Shown here: positions 45,237 through 54,809 of the stretch, piece after piece
Layout of the letters: each line of letters begins with the position of its first letter
How positions within the stretch are numbered: position 1 is the first letter of the stretch
Program-made: the position numbers and the translations under genes
Notes under the pieces: generated by a model
What the model saw: the letters and a program-made list of their open reading frames with translations, nothing else
Database searches by the model: none
Told to the model about the DNA's origin: nothing
Source of the DNA: Chloroflexota bacterium
Lineage (GTDB): Bacteria; Chloroflexota; Dehalococcoidia; Lucifugimonadales; Lucifugimonadaceae
Length of the DNA: 64,000 nt
Assembly (NCBI GenBank): GCA_027618835.1
Contig: JAQCHZ010000005.1
Coordinates: 62,001-126,000, forward strand
Direction of reading: 5' to 3'

Positions 45237-46307
45237 CTAACTGGCACCCATCTCTTTCAAGGCGGCTGTGCCTCGTTTGATAGCACGAGCATCGAAGGTT
45301 GCTTTGTCATCGAACATGCCACCCGAAAGGTTGGCGGCAACAAACGTGTTCGAGTGTGGCAAGTCGCGTCGGAATCGACGGGCGAACTTGTTAGGTTGCG
45401 GCTTTTCGGTCGAGATGAAGTAGGCGTCACCTATCTGCATAACTTGAATGCCGGCTTCTTCATCGGTGCGAATTTCAACTTTAACGTTTCGACGTTGAGT
45501 CGTTTCAGCAGCACCGTTCGCAGCCTGAGTTGCGAGAAGCAATCCCATCGCATGAACGTCTTGAGCCACTCTATCTGGGTGTGAAGGTTCAGGGTTGTCG
45601 TCCCACCAATCGTAGGGTCGAATGTCGTGTGATGGAGCCTGTGAAAATAGCGTAAGCCCGCCACCGTTTTGTTCGATGGCCCAAGCGGCGTAACCGGGGT
45701 AATCGGCAGTCCACTGCGTCGATTTTCCTAGAATGGTCGCCGGGCAAGCAAAATTGATTAGACGAGCAATCCCGCTTCCATCAGCGCGGTTAACTGCCAT
45801 CACAAACAAGGCAGCATTTCCAGGTCGCCCCGGACCTTCGGTGAATGTAGAAACATCCGGCAGCAGTGTTCCGATCGACCCCATTGAGGCTGGTTCGAGA
45901 GAACTCACGGCGATTCGTACAGCGCCTGCAATCTGTTCAGGAAGATAGGCGGAATAGGCAGCGTATTGATGGTCGTTTCGCCATAGAGGCGGACTCGAAG
46001 CGTTACCTGTAGCGGTTACCCAAACTGAATCAGCTTCGACACTGGCGGCGGCGCTGGCAGCCAACTTGATCGAACTGAGAACCGACGCAGAAAGCCCCCA
46101 CACGTCGAGGCTGACAAGAACAACTCGCGTCCCTTTAGATTCAAGCACTATGACTCTTGCGAGAAGATCGTCCAAAATGCCGGTCGACACCCGAGAGCCA
46201 TGTTCTGGCCCATCAATAACAAATCCTACAGGTGGTGTGATTACTGCCCTACCGACGCCTGCCTTGAATAAACCAGGATCGGTCTTGCCAGCCATTTCCA
46301 GAACCAT
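45237..46307 (-). CDS. neutral ceramidase-like domain protein
   Basis: KAGVGRAVITPPVGF is the typical N-terminus of the neutral/alkaline ceramidase superfamily, with VVLVSLDVWGL and FSQAPSHDIRP as later conserved parts. At 356 residues it is much shorter than true ceramidases (over 600) and has no secretion signal, so another amide or ester substrate is likely. Many bacteria keep such genes near sugar-catabolism genes. ATG 46307 or ATG 46295 could start it. Confidence 0.75.
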   Translation of the reverse strand: MVLEMAGKTDPGLFKAGVGRAVITPPVGFVIDGPEHGSRVSTGILDDLLARVIVLESKGTRVVLVSLDVWGLSASVLSSIKLAASAAASVEADSVWVTATGNASSPPLWRNDHQYAAYSAYLPEQIAGAVRIAVSSLEPASMGSIGTLLPDVSTFTEGPGRPGNAALFVMAVNRADGSGIARLINFACPATILGKSTQWTADYPGYAAWAIEQNGGGLTLFSQAPSHDIRPYDWWDDNPEPSHPDRVAQDVHAMGLLLATQAANGAAETTQRRNVKVEIRTDEEAGIQVMQIGDAYFISTEKPQPNKFARRFRRDLPHSNTFVAANLSGGMFDDKATFDARAIKRGTAALKEMGAS

Positions 46308-46513
46308 TCAAATTCCCATCTAGGTCACACGAAGTTTCGACATTAAAAAAATTGCGCCTAACGATATTAGCGTCTGATCGGCTTTATACACGTACCAATC
46401 CCACGAACGAGTGATACGCTCCGCATCGTTCTCGCCCTTCGGCCGATTTAGATGCATCAGCGAGGCTGGAGGATATAACAAGCGGGATTGCCTGATGCGA
46501 AAGGGATTTGACG

Positions 46514-47422
46514 ATGGAGCAGTTCGAGATTTTCGATGATGAGTTTCAAAGGATTCTCGGTTCAAGTCCCGAATTGATTCAACGTGCCAACGGACTCGCC
46601 TTCGCCGAGGGCGTCTGCTGGGTTCCCCGATTGAACAAAGTTATCGCAAGCGATATTCCGAACAATCGAATTGTGAGTTGGGGCGAGTCGGAGGGTTTTG
46701 GTATTTACCGAGAGCCTTCTGATTGTTCAAACGGAAACACGGTCGACCGTGAAGGAAGGATTATTTCGTGCCTGACACGCGGACGAGCGGTCGTACGTGA
46801 AGAGCTGGACGGCACGATGACCACGATCGCTGATTCATTTAATGGTGGAAAACTGACTTCGCCCAACGATGTGGCAGTGAAATCGGACGGTTCGATCTGG
46901 TTTACCGATCCTGACTACGGATTTCTTAACCCTGAACTCGGGCATGGTGAAATCCCAGAACAAGACCGTAACCGCGTCTTCCGCGTCGATGCCGACACGC
47001 TCGATATTTCGATGGTGAGTGAAGATTTCGACAAGCCAAACGGCATCACGTTTTCGCCCGACGAATCAGTCCTTTATGCCGGCGATACGGGTCGAACACA
47101 CGGCGAGTTTCGACCCCATAATCTTATGGCGTTCGATGTGTCTGGCGATAAGCTCGAAAACCCACGACTCTTCGCCGATGTCGACCCGCATGTCCCCGAC
47201 GGCTTTCGTGCCGACGTAAACAGCAATATCTGGGTTGCAGCCGGAGACGGAGTCCAAGTATTCAACCCGGCAGGCAAAATGCTCGGTAAAATCCATACCC
47301 CAGAAATATCAGCAAACCTGTCGTTCGGTATGGCAGATGGGCAGACTCTGTTTATCGGCGCAACAAGCTCAATATGGAGCATCGAACTAAATATCGCTGG
47401 CGCTACCCGCCCTACCAACTAA
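46514..47422 (+). CDS. SMP-30/gluconolactonase-family lactonase
   Basis: FAEGVCWVPRLNKVIASDIP (metal Glu), SDCSNGNTVD, TSPNDVAVKSDGSIWFTDPDYG and KPNGITFSPDE are the sequential propeller motifs with Glu/Asn/Asp ligands. ATG 46514 is preceded by AAAGGG. It is a paralogue of the following gene, 74 bases on. Both probably open aldonolactones formed by dehydrogenases nearby. Confidence 0.9.
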   Translation: MEQFEIFDDEFQRILGSSPELIQRANGLAFAEGVCWVPRLNKVIASDIPNNRIVSWGESEGFGIYREPSDCSNGNTVDREGRIISCLTRGRAVVREELDGTMTTIADSFNGGKLTSPNDVAVKSDGSIWFTDPDYGFLNPELGHGEIPEQDRNRVFRVDADTLDISMVSEDFDKPNGITFSPDESVLYAGDTGRTHGEFRPHNLMAFDVSGDKLENPRLFADVDPHVPDGFRADVNSNIWVAAGDGVQVFNPAGKMLGKIHTPEISANLSFGMADGQTLFIGATSSIWSIELNIAGATRPTN

Positions 47423-47496
47423 CCACACACGATTCGACGCTCCGTAATCAACGAATCTCAATCCACCTTCAACAACGAGAAAGAACACAATTTCCA

Positions 47497-48453
47497 ATGA
47501 CAGCTGAAAACAAGACCTTCCCAGATCATCGATCACAAATTCCTGCAGAAGAGCTACTCAAAGGCATCGCAGTGATCGACGATCGTTTTCTAGATCTCAT
47601 CGAGGCAAATGCTGAGATATCAAAGCACTTCACCGGCTGCGAATGGGCTGAGGGTCCGGTTTACTTCCCCGAGGGCGACTATGTTTTGTGGTCGGACATT
47701 CCAAACAATCGGATCCTAAAGTTCGAAGCTGGATCTGGTGACACGACCGTCTTCCGCGAGCCGTGCAACAACACCAACGGACACTACCGAGACCAACAGG
47801 GTCGACTCGTTTCGTGTGAACACGCCGCCAACCGAATTTCTCGTACGGAAGCTGACGGAACCGTGAACACACTTGTCGACAATTGGCAAGGCGATCGCTT
47901 TAATTCACCGAACGATCTCGTCGTGAAGAAGGATGGCACAATCTGGTTCACCGACCCTCCTTACGGCATCCTCTCTGACCGCGAGGGCAACAAGCGGGAT
48001 TCCGAACTTGACGGCAACTTCACATACCGATTTGATCCAGAAACCAATGAAACTTCAATCGTCGATAGAGTTGGCGATCGACCAAACGGTCTCGCGTTCT
48101 CACCGGACGAAAAACTGTTCTACCTTGCCGACACCGGCGCACCTCGTGACATCACGGTCTTCGATGTAGCCGACGATGGCAAGACGCTTTCAAATCGTCG
48201 ACTCTTCGCCGAAGTACGACCTGGCGCTTCAGATGGCTTCCGTGTTGATGAACAAGGCAACATATGGACCAGCGCACGCGATGGCGTGCAGTGCTACTCG
48301 TCCGATGGGACACTTCTAGGAAAGATATTGATTCCAGAGCAGGCAACAGCCAATCTCGTATTTGGCGATAAAGATGGCAAGCGCATCTACATTTGCGGCG
48401 ACACTTCGCTCTACTCGGTTCGAGTCAAAGTGGCCGGATCACACCGTTTCTAG
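47497..48453 (+). CDS. SMP-30/gluconolactonase-family lactonase
   Basis: EWAEGPVYFPEGDYVLWSDI, CNNTNGHYRDQQGR, NSPNDLVVKKDGTIWFTDPP and RPNGLAFSPDE repeat the same ligand pattern as its neighbour. I set the start at ATG 47497 (318 residues); the frame stays open into the upstream gene's last codons, but those residues have no family match. Tandem lactonases may cover different sugar lactones. Confidence 0.9.
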   Translation: MTAENKTFPDHRSQIPAEELLKGIAVIDDRFLDLIEANAEISKHFTGCEWAEGPVYFPEGDYVLWSDIPNNRILKFEAGSGDTTVFREPCNNTNGHYRDQQGRLVSCEHAANRISRTEADGTVNTLVDNWQGDRFNSPNDLVVKKDGTIWFTDPPYGILSDREGNKRDSELDGNFTYRFDPETNETSIVDRVGDRPNGLAFSPDEKLFYLADTGAPRDITVFDVADDGKTLSNRRLFAEVRPGASDGFRVDEQGNIWTSARDGVQCYSSDGTLLGKILIPEQATANLVFGDKDGKRIYICGDTSLYSVRVKVAGSHRF

Positions 48454-48590
48454 AGAGTGGCTGTGAACCAACAGCACAGAAATTTAGGCAGATATTCTCG
48501 GCGGTTCGGTGGCATTCACACAGAATTGCACCGAGAATGTCTTCCATAAATTACTTAGCAACGACAAACCCTTGAACAGGCTGGCTTGAA

Positions 48591-49055
48591 ATGAAAGTAG
48601 CAATTGGCGCCGACCACGGCGGCTACAAACTGAAATCCGACATGACCAAGGTTCTCGAATCTCTGGGTCATGAAGTTCTGGATAAAGGTGCACACGACTA
48701 CGACGCTGAAGACGACTTCCCTGATTTCGCAGCTCCAGTAGCGGCTTCAGTTCAGTCGGGTGAAGCCGAACGTGGAATCGTTATCTGCGGAAGCGGAGTT
48801 GGAGCGGCTATCGCTGCCAATAAATATCCAGGCGTTCGAGCTGGTCTTTGCCACGACACCTACTCGGCAGGCCAAGGTGTTCGACACGACGACATGAACG
48901 TTTTGTGTATGGGTGCACGAGTAGTTGGCATTGCGCTTGCGGAAGATCTCGTAAAGTCGTTCATGGCTGCGAATCTTGAAGCAGATGAACCACGATTTCA
49001 GCGTCGGCTCGACAAAGTCACCGCCATCGAAAAAGATCAAATCTCGAAAAGCTAG
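48591..49055 (+). CDS. rpiB: ribose 5-phosphate isomerase B
   Basis: GADHGGY, the catalytic Cys in VICGSGVGAAIAANK, and CHDTYSAGQG are diagnostic of RpiB, which interconverts ribose 5-phosphate and ribulose 5-phosphate. 154 residues is normal. It opens a plus-strand run rpiB-tal-pgi-aldolase-HAD-gnd with gaps of 18-60 bases or short overlaps, a complete pentose-phosphate shuttle apart from glucose-6-phosphate dehydrogenase and transketolase. Confidence 0.95.
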   Translation: MKVAIGADHGGYKLKSDMTKVLESLGHEVLDKGAHDYDAEDDFPDFAAPVAASVQSGEAERGIVICGSGVGAAIAANKYPGVRAGLCHDTYSAGQGVRHDDMNVLCMGARVVGIALAEDLVKSFMAANLEADEPRFQRRLDKVTAIEKDQISKS

Positions 49056-49115
49056 TTCTACGTATTACTGCTCGCTAACACGGCAACCTGACCACTTCGC
49101 ATTCACAGGAAACTT

Positions 49116-50219
49116 ATGAACAACATCCAGAAGGCACTCGAAAACGGTCAGTCGATCTGGCTCGATTCGATCAGCCGCGACATGCTGCGATCAGGCGAAC
49201 TTCAGAAGTTCATCGATTCGGGGATAACAGGTGTCACATCGAATCCGTCGATCTTCGACAAAGCCATCGCAGAAAGTGACATCTACGACGAGTCGTTGAT
49301 CGAATACGCGAAGGACGGTGCAAACAGCCAAACTGTATTCGAGCGATTGGCAGTGGACGATATTCGAGATGCAGCGGACGTTCTGAGACCTGTTTATGAC
49401 GCAGAAAGCATGCGTGATGGATACGTCAGCATTGAGGTATCTCCGACTCTTGCCGCCGACACCGATGGCACTGTTACTGAAGCACGACGACTGTGGGCTG
49501 CAATCGACCGCCCTAACGTGATGATCAAAGTTCCTGGTACTCCCGAGGGAGTTCCAGCAATCAAGACGCTCATTTCAGAAGGCATCAACGTAAACGTCAC
49601 ACTACTGTTCTCTCTCGACGCTTACACAGCAGCCGCAAACGCATACATCGAAGGTCTCTCCGACTTTGCCAAGGCAGCTCGCGGTATGCCAGCTGCGGTC
49701 GCCTCTGTCGCGTCGTTCTTCGTCAGCCGGGTCGACAGTGCGGTCGACAACGCCCTTCCCGATGGTCATGAGCTCCGCGGTAAGATCGGAATAGCGAACG
49801 CCAAGGTTGCGTACGCCAAGTTCGCTGAGTTATTTGATCGCAAGCTAGGCGGCGGCGGTTCGTTCTTCCCGCTTCACACCACTGGAGCGCAGGTACAACG
49901 TCCTTTGTGGGCTTCCACAGGCGTCAAGAACCCCGATTACTCCGACACGATGTATGTTGATGGCCTGATGGGTCCCGACACGGTCGACACGATTCCTGAA
50001 GCAACGTTGGCGGCATACTCCGATCACGGAAACCCCGGATCTGATCTGACCTCCGGCTTGGGCGAAGCTCAGGCACAGATGAAAGCTCTGGCTGAAGCTG
50101 GTGTTTCGATCGATTCGATCACGGATGATCTTCTCACTGCCGGTGTAGCGACGTTCGCCGAGTCTTACGCATCGCTGCTAGGTCGAATCGAAGAAAAACT
50201 TGAGGCGCTTGGCAACTGA
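49116..50219 (+). CDS. tal: transaldolase
   Basis: IWLDSISRDMLRSGELQKF, GVTSNPSIFDKA and the Schiff-base lysine in VMIKVPGTPEG identify a TalB-unlike, 367-residue class (the type often fused to phosphoglucose isomerase). It transfers dihydroxyacetone units between sugar phosphates. Eighteen bases separate it from pgi; fusion proteins of exactly these two are known in other bacteria. Confidence 0.95.
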   Translation: MNNIQKALENGQSIWLDSISRDMLRSGELQKFIDSGITGVTSNPSIFDKAIAESDIYDESLIEYAKDGANSQTVFERLAVDDIRDAADVLRPVYDAESMRDGYVSIEVSPTLAADTDGTVTEARRLWAAIDRPNVMIKVPGTPEGVPAIKTLISEGINVNVTLLFSLDAYTAAANAYIEGLSDFAKAARGMPAAVASVASFFVSRVDSAVDNALPDGHELRGKIGIANAKVAYAKFAELFDRKLGGGGSFFPLHTTGAQVQRPLWASTGVKNPDYSDTMYVDGLMGPDTVDTIPEATLAAYSDHGNPGSDLTSGLGEAQAQMKALAEAGVSIDSITDDLLTAGVATFAESYASLLGRIEEKLEALGN

Positions 50220-50237
50220 TTTAGGACTAACAACGAA

Positions 50238-51932
50238 ATGAAAGACGACCAGAACGTTTCAGCTGAACAAACTCTGCAGCGACTGGTGGACGAATCATTC
50301 GCTTCGAGGCTGTGGAACCGTGACGCCACTTTGTGGCCGGAACCATCTCCCGATGGTGACCCAGCCAGCAAAACCCTTGGCTGGCTCGATCTGCCAATGC
50401 GGCTGTCGATGTTGGCTGAGCAGTTCGCCGATCTTAACTCACAGCTTCTACGAGATGGCTTAACCGATGTTGTAGTGCTCGGAATGGGCGGGAGCAGCAT
50501 GACGCCGCTGACGCTGAGCAGCATTTTAGGGACATCTGATTCACCTCCGACCGACCGACCGGCAATTAGACTCCACGCTCTCGACACGGTAAATCCGACG
50601 ACGGTTTCGCAAATTACCACCGAGCTTGATCTCAGTAAAACTCTGTTTTTCGTATCGAGCAAGTCCGGGACTACCGTCGAGACGTTGACGCTGGAAGCGC
50701 ACTTCCGTGCGGCAATGGCTGACACGGTCGAGTCTTCTATGAATCGCAAAAACTTCGTCGCTTTGACCGATCCGGGTACATCACTTGCTGAACGAGCTAG
50801 AGCAGGTGAATTTGGCACGTGGGTATCAACGCCAGATTATGTTGGAGGCAGGTTCTCAGCGCTCAGTGCGTTCGGAATGATGCCTGCTGCCGCGACCGGT
50901 ATGAATCTTCGAGCATTCGCCGAATCTGCCGCCCGTATGGCACAACAATGCCAAGTTGACTCGAAAGAAAATCCCGGTTTAACTTTCGGTGCATTCTTGG
51001 CGTCGAACGCGCTCGCAGGACGAAATAAGGTCACCCTCATCACCAGCGATGAGTATTCGATATTCGGAATGTGGGTCGACCAGCTTCTAGCCGAATCAAC
51101 TGGAAAAAACGGCAAAGGCCTGATTCCAATTACTGGCGAACCGGATTTGACTCTCGATGATTTCGCGCCAGATCGTCAGTTCGTCGTGTATAAATCTGAG
51201 GGCGACGAAAAGCGAATTGACCACGCCATTTCTGCACTTCGAGAGTCGGATCATCCAGTGTTCGTCATCGAACCACCAACACCCGAAAAACACGAAATTG
51301 CCGGGGAATTTTTCCGGTGGCAATTTGCTACAGTCGCTGCTTCGTCATTGATGGACATTTACCCATTTGATCAGCCAGATGTGGAATCAGCCAAAGTGAA
51401 ATCGCTAGAATTTCTTTCGAATCCGAAAACCTCGATCAAAGACATCCCGCTCAGTATTGCGCTCGAACAGATTGCTGGTGAATCTGCTCCTCGTTACGTT
51501 GCGGTAACGGCGTTTCTCCCAGAATCGGATGAGCTAACGGCTGCTTTCTCAATGCTCCGCAAAGCGATCTCTGAAAAAACCGGCATGGCGACAACATTCG
51601 GGTACGGCCCTCGTTATCTCCATTCAACAGGGCAGTTGTACAAAGGCGGACCACAGAACGCGATCGTACTAGGTTTCGTATCAGCGAAATACGATCATCT
51701 TGCCGTGCCGGGGGAGTCATACACTTTCGGTCAACTGACCGAGGCTCAGGCTGGCGGCGATTTCGCGGTTATGGCTGAAGGCGGTCAAACGGTTCTACCG
51801 ATCAAGATCGAAGGCGACTTGGTCGAGGAACTGAAGACGGCAGTGCGAGCGCTAAATAAGAACTATACAAGACAGCCATATTTGAACGAACAGAACGGGA
51901 ACCCAACGATTCGGAGACCTTCAAATGACTAG
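50238..51932 (+). CDS. pgi: glucose-6-phosphate isomerase
   Basis: VVLGMGGSSMTPLTL, FVSSKSGTTVETL and GGRFSALSAFG are the sugar-phosphate SIS motifs of PGI. The later FGYGPRYLHSTGQLYKGG matches the C-terminal region of the isomerase part in transaldolase/PGI fusions. 564 residues is close to the fused domain's size. It feeds fructose 6-phosphate and glucose 6-phosphate between glycolysis and the pentose pathway. Its last codons overlap the next gene by 8 bases. Confidence 0.9.
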   Translation: MKDDQNVSAEQTLQRLVDESFASRLWNRDATLWPEPSPDGDPASKTLGWLDLPMRLSMLAEQFADLNSQLLRDGLTDVVVLGMGGSSMTPLTLSSILGTSDSPPTDRPAIRLHALDTVNPTTVSQITTELDLSKTLFFVSSKSGTTVETLTLEAHFRAAMADTVESSMNRKNFVALTDPGTSLAERARAGEFGTWVSTPDYVGGRFSALSAFGMMPAAATGMNLRAFAESAARMAQQCQVDSKENPGLTFGAFLASNALAGRNKVTLITSDEYSIFGMWVDQLLAESTGKNGKGLIPITGEPDLTLDDFAPDRQFVVYKSEGDEKRIDHAISALRESDHPVFVIEPPTPEKHEIAGEFFRWQFATVAASSLMDIYPFDQPDVESAKVKSLEFLSNPKTSIKDIPLSIALEQIAGESAPRYVAVTAFLPESDELTAAFSMLRKAISEKTGMATTFGYGPRYLHSTGQLYKGGPQNAIVLGFVSAKYDHLAVPGESYTFGQLTEAQAGGDFAVMAEGGQTVLPIKIEGDLVEELKTAVRALNKNYTRQPYLNEQNGNPTIRRPSND

Positions 51933-52827
51933 CTCGACAATCAACTCAAACGCTAATTACTTCATCGCACTTGACGATCGAATTGACCTAATTTCTGAGG
52001 TACTCGCACATACCGGTCAGCCAACGGCTGCCGATCGCGAACAAGCGGCCAATCTCAAGCGCGTAGTTTTCGATGGCATCGCTACCGCAGTCGAAAACGG
52101 GTTGGCAAAATCGAGTATTGGTCTCTGGGCAGATAGCGATCTTGGAGAGTCGGTGCTGCTGCGAGCCAAAGCCATGGCGGTAACTACGGCATCTTCCCCA
52201 CAAAGTGGAACCCATTCGCTGAATCGACTCAATGTCGACTACACAGCGGTTCAACTCACGCTGAATCCAGATGGACCTGAAGAAGGTCGCAAGGAACTCC
52301 TTCAGAGGCTTAAGATCGTGTCGGACAAGGCGCGTGAAGAATCTAAGCCGTTAATGATTGAACTCGACTCCATACCAACGTCGACACAGATCGAAATGTA
52401 CGGTGGATTATCGGGCGCACGGGCGATGCTCGTCATCATGTCGATTCAACAACTGCAAGACGCTGGCGTTCACCCATCAATTTGGGCTTTTGAACCAACT
52501 GACGATGAGACGTTCACTGAGGCAATCACAGCTCAAGCGCATGTTGATGATCGTGACAACACGGTGCTGCTCGTTGTTGCCGGAGGGCTTTCAGCTGGGC
52601 AAATCGGAAACCAACTTTCACAATCCGAAAAGAACATAATTTCACTCGCAGCTCGGACCCAAGGGGTTTCGGGCGTATTGATCGGACCTGGTGCGTATTA
52701 CCGACACCTAGTCCAGTTGAATGAAGGCATAATCAAACGGGATGAAGCCGTGGACGTGATCGCCGCTCAATTTGGCGATATCGGAAAAATTTTCGAGAAA
52801 TCACGCACGACTTCCGAAGTTTTGTAA
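51925..52827 (+). CDS. DUF2090-like class I aldolase-fold protein
   Basis: FIALDDRIDLISEVL, SIWAFEPTDD and GVSGVLIGPGAYYRHL, then GIIKRDEAVDVIAAQF, resemble the DUF2090 domain (C-terminal half of IolC proteins), which has a TIM-barrel aldolase fold. The exact reaction is unknown; in this operon a ketose-phosphate aldolase is a fair guess. It overlaps pgi by 8 bases and precedes a HAD phosphatase by 20 bases. Confidence 0.65.
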   Translation: MTSSTINSNANYFIALDDRIDLISEVLAHTGQPTAADREQAANLKRVVFDGIATAVENGLAKSSIGLWADSDLGESVLLRAKAMAVTTASSPQSGTHSLNRLNVDYTAVQLTLNPDGPEEGRKELLQRLKIVSDKAREESKPLMIELDSIPTSTQIEMYGGLSGARAMLVIMSIQQLQDAGVHPSIWAFEPTDDETFTEAITAQAHVDDRDNTVLLVVAGGLSAGQIGNQLSQSEKNIISLAARTQGVSGVLIGPGAYYRHLVQLNEGIIKRDEAVDVIAAQFGDIGKIFEKSRTTSEVL

Positions 52828-52847
52828 CCAGCCTTCAGAAACAACTA

Positions 52848-53603
52848 ATGCCAGATCAGATCGAACAAGACAGTCGGATCAGCGCGTTCATTTTCGATCT
52901 CGATGGAACTCTCGTAGAAACCGAACGACTCAAAGCAAAATCTTACGCAACCGTTCTGGGCAGGCTCACCGGAGCTAGCGCCCCAGACCTCCGTGCCATC
53001 GAACTCTATGAACGGATCGTTGGCTCAACCGATGAAATGGTCAGTCGCCGGATGATCCACGAGTTTGGGCTCACTGATTCACTTGAACCTGTCGACGGCG
53101 AACTCTGGAAGCATCTGCACCAAATCCGAATGGATGAATACCGGGACACCGACGGTGCAACTGACCAACTGCTTGAAAACGTCTATCAGCACAACATCGA
53201 TCTTTTGCGTGACCAAAAGCGCATCGGACGCACCGTATCGGTCGCAACATCGTCATTCAGCGATGAGGCAAAACGAGTGCTCGATGCTCTCGGGGTACGG
53301 GTACTACTCGACGATATTGTTGGGCGTGAAATGGTCACCGATCCGAAACCCGATCCAGAAATTTATCTGCTAGCGATGGAGCGACTTGGCGTTGAACCAG
53401 AACAAGTCCTAATCATTGAAGATTCCCCTATCGGCACGAAAGCCGCTATGGCGGCTGGGGCGTCATGGATATGCGTCAGTACCCCTTTTTCGCGTGTGGC
53501 AATCGAATCAAGTTCATGGCTAGATCCGCAATGGGTTGTGCACGACCCAGCTAAACTCAATGAAACGGTAGCTCGCAGAATCAGCTCGACAAGCAAGGTC
53601 TGA
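52848..53603 (+). CDS. HAD-superfamily sugar phosphatase/phosphomutase
   Basis: FIFDLDGTLVETE (nucleophile Asp17, acid Asp19), VATSS (motif II), DPKPDPEIY (motif III Lys) and IIEDSPIGTKAA (motif IV) give a beta-phosphoglucomutase-like HAD with an alpha-helical cap. Substrate is likely a small sugar phosphate, in line with the operon. Confidence 0.9.
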   Translation: MPDQIEQDSRISAFIFDLDGTLVETERLKAKSYATVLGRLTGASAPDLRAIELYERIVGSTDEMVSRRMIHEFGLTDSLEPVDGELWKHLHQIRMDEYRDTDGATDQLLENVYQHNIDLLRDQKRIGRTVSVATSSFSDEAKRVLDALGVRVLLDDIVGREMVTDPKPDPEIYLLAMERLGVEPEQVLIIEDSPIGTKAAMAAGASWICVSTPFSRVAIESSSWLDPQWVVHDPAKLNETVARRISSTSKV

Positions 53604-53650
53604 CCATCTACTTCACAAGAAGTGCGGTTGAATTTTCACGGAGAAAACGA

Positions 53651-54559
53651 ATGAAACTCGGTATGGTTGGTCTCGGCCGCATGGGCGGAAATATGTCGGA
53701 ACGACTGCTCAATGACGGACACGAAGTTATCGTGTTCGATCCTGACTCTTCAGCGGTGAACACACTTGCCGAAAAAGGTGCCTCGGCAGCTAGTTCGCTC
53801 AACGACGTTGTGAGCCAGCTTGAAGCTCCACGGACCGTATGGGTGATGGTTCCGTCTGGTGATATCACAGAGAGCACTGTCAACGAACTTGTCGAGCTTC
53901 TTGATGAAGGCGACACGCTAATCGACGGCGGAAACTCGAACTACAAGGAATCGCAGCGACGGGGCGAGCATGCAGCCCAAAGCGGCATCGACTTCCTCGA
54001 CTCTGGAACCAGCGGTGGAGTCTGGGGACTCGCCAACGGCTACTGCCTAACTGTCGGGGGCAATCGCAACGCCTACGACCGAAACAGGCCGATTTTCAAA
54101 ACTCTTGCCCCGGATGATTCCGATGGCAATTTACACGTCGGACCCAGTGGTTCTGGTCACTACGTAAAGATGATTCATAACGGCATAGAGTACGGACTGA
54201 TGCAGGCATATGCAGAAGGTTTTGAACTCCTTGCCGCCAAAGAAGATTTCAATCTCGATCTCGGAGCCATCGCTGAAAACTGGACACGCGGTAGTGTGAT
54301 CCGATCATGGCTACTCGACCTCACGGTTGATGAGCTAGAAAAAGACCCTCATTTAGATGAACTCAGTTCGTATGTAGATGATTCGGGGGAAGGACGCTGG
54401 ACTGTCGAGGCATCAGTCGAACTAGCAGTCCCGGCTCCTGTCATTACAGCTGCACTTCAAATGCGATTCCGCTCACGCCAGTCCAATCCTCTGGGGGGCA
54501 AGATGCTCGCAGCAATGCGTAACGGCTTCGGTGGTCACGCCGTGAAGAAGGCAGATTAA
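53651..54559 (+). CDS. gnd: 6-phosphogluconate dehydrogenase (decarboxylating), short type
   Basis: LGMVGLGRMGGNM (NAD(P) motif), DGGNSNYKESQRR, TSGGVWG and HYVKMIHNGIEYG (catalytic Lys) define 6PGDH. At 302 residues it belongs to the short, YqeC/GndA-like dimer-tetramer group, often NAD-preferring. It makes ribulose 5-phosphate, the substrate of RpiB at the head of the operon. Confidence 0.95.
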   Translation: MKLGMVGLGRMGGNMSERLLNDGHEVIVFDPDSSAVNTLAEKGASAASSLNDVVSQLEAPRTVWVMVPSGDITESTVNELVELLDEGDTLIDGGNSNYKESQRRGEHAAQSGIDFLDSGTSGGVWGLANGYCLTVGGNRNAYDRNRPIFKTLAPDDSDGNLHVGPSGSGHYVKMIHNGIEYGLMQAYAEGFELLAAKEDFNLDLGAIAENWTRGSVIRSWLLDLTVDELEKDPHLDELSSYVDDSGEGRWTVEASVELAVPAPVITAALQMRFRSRQSNPLGGKMLAAMRNGFGGHAVKKAD

Positions 54560-54563
54560 GTCT

Positions 54564-54809
54564 ATGCCTGACGAGAACTTCCGTGCGCCACCACACTACC
54601 CATTGCTCAATACGCAAATGATGTCGGCGCGTGAACTTCGAGAAACCCTCGAAGACCTGTGGGAATGGGTTCACGAAGCTGAAATGGCACCAGAAGAGAT
54701 CGCACCTGCCGACGATCTAATTCAGGACGTTCGACACCAAATGGGAACGGTTATCGAAGAACGGGTTGATCGACATTCCGACGAACCAAGCGGTTCCCGA
54801 AGCGGCTAA
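54564..54809 (+). CDS. small acidic protein of unknown function
   Basis: 81 residues with a helical middle (SARELRETLEDLWEWVHEAE) and a flexible end. It starts four bases after gnd, so it is probably translated with the operon, and its end overlaps the convergent kinase gene by four bases. No family recognised. Confidence 0.55.
   Translation: MPDENFRAPPHYPLLNTQMMSARELRETLEDLWEWVHEAEMAPEEIAPADDLIQDVRHQMGTVIEERVDRHSDEPSGSRSG

Noticed and set aside
47374-47496. Longer start for the second lactonase (ATG 47374)
   Set aside because: The extra 41 residues overlap the upstream gene, match no family pattern, and ATG 47497 gives the usual length.
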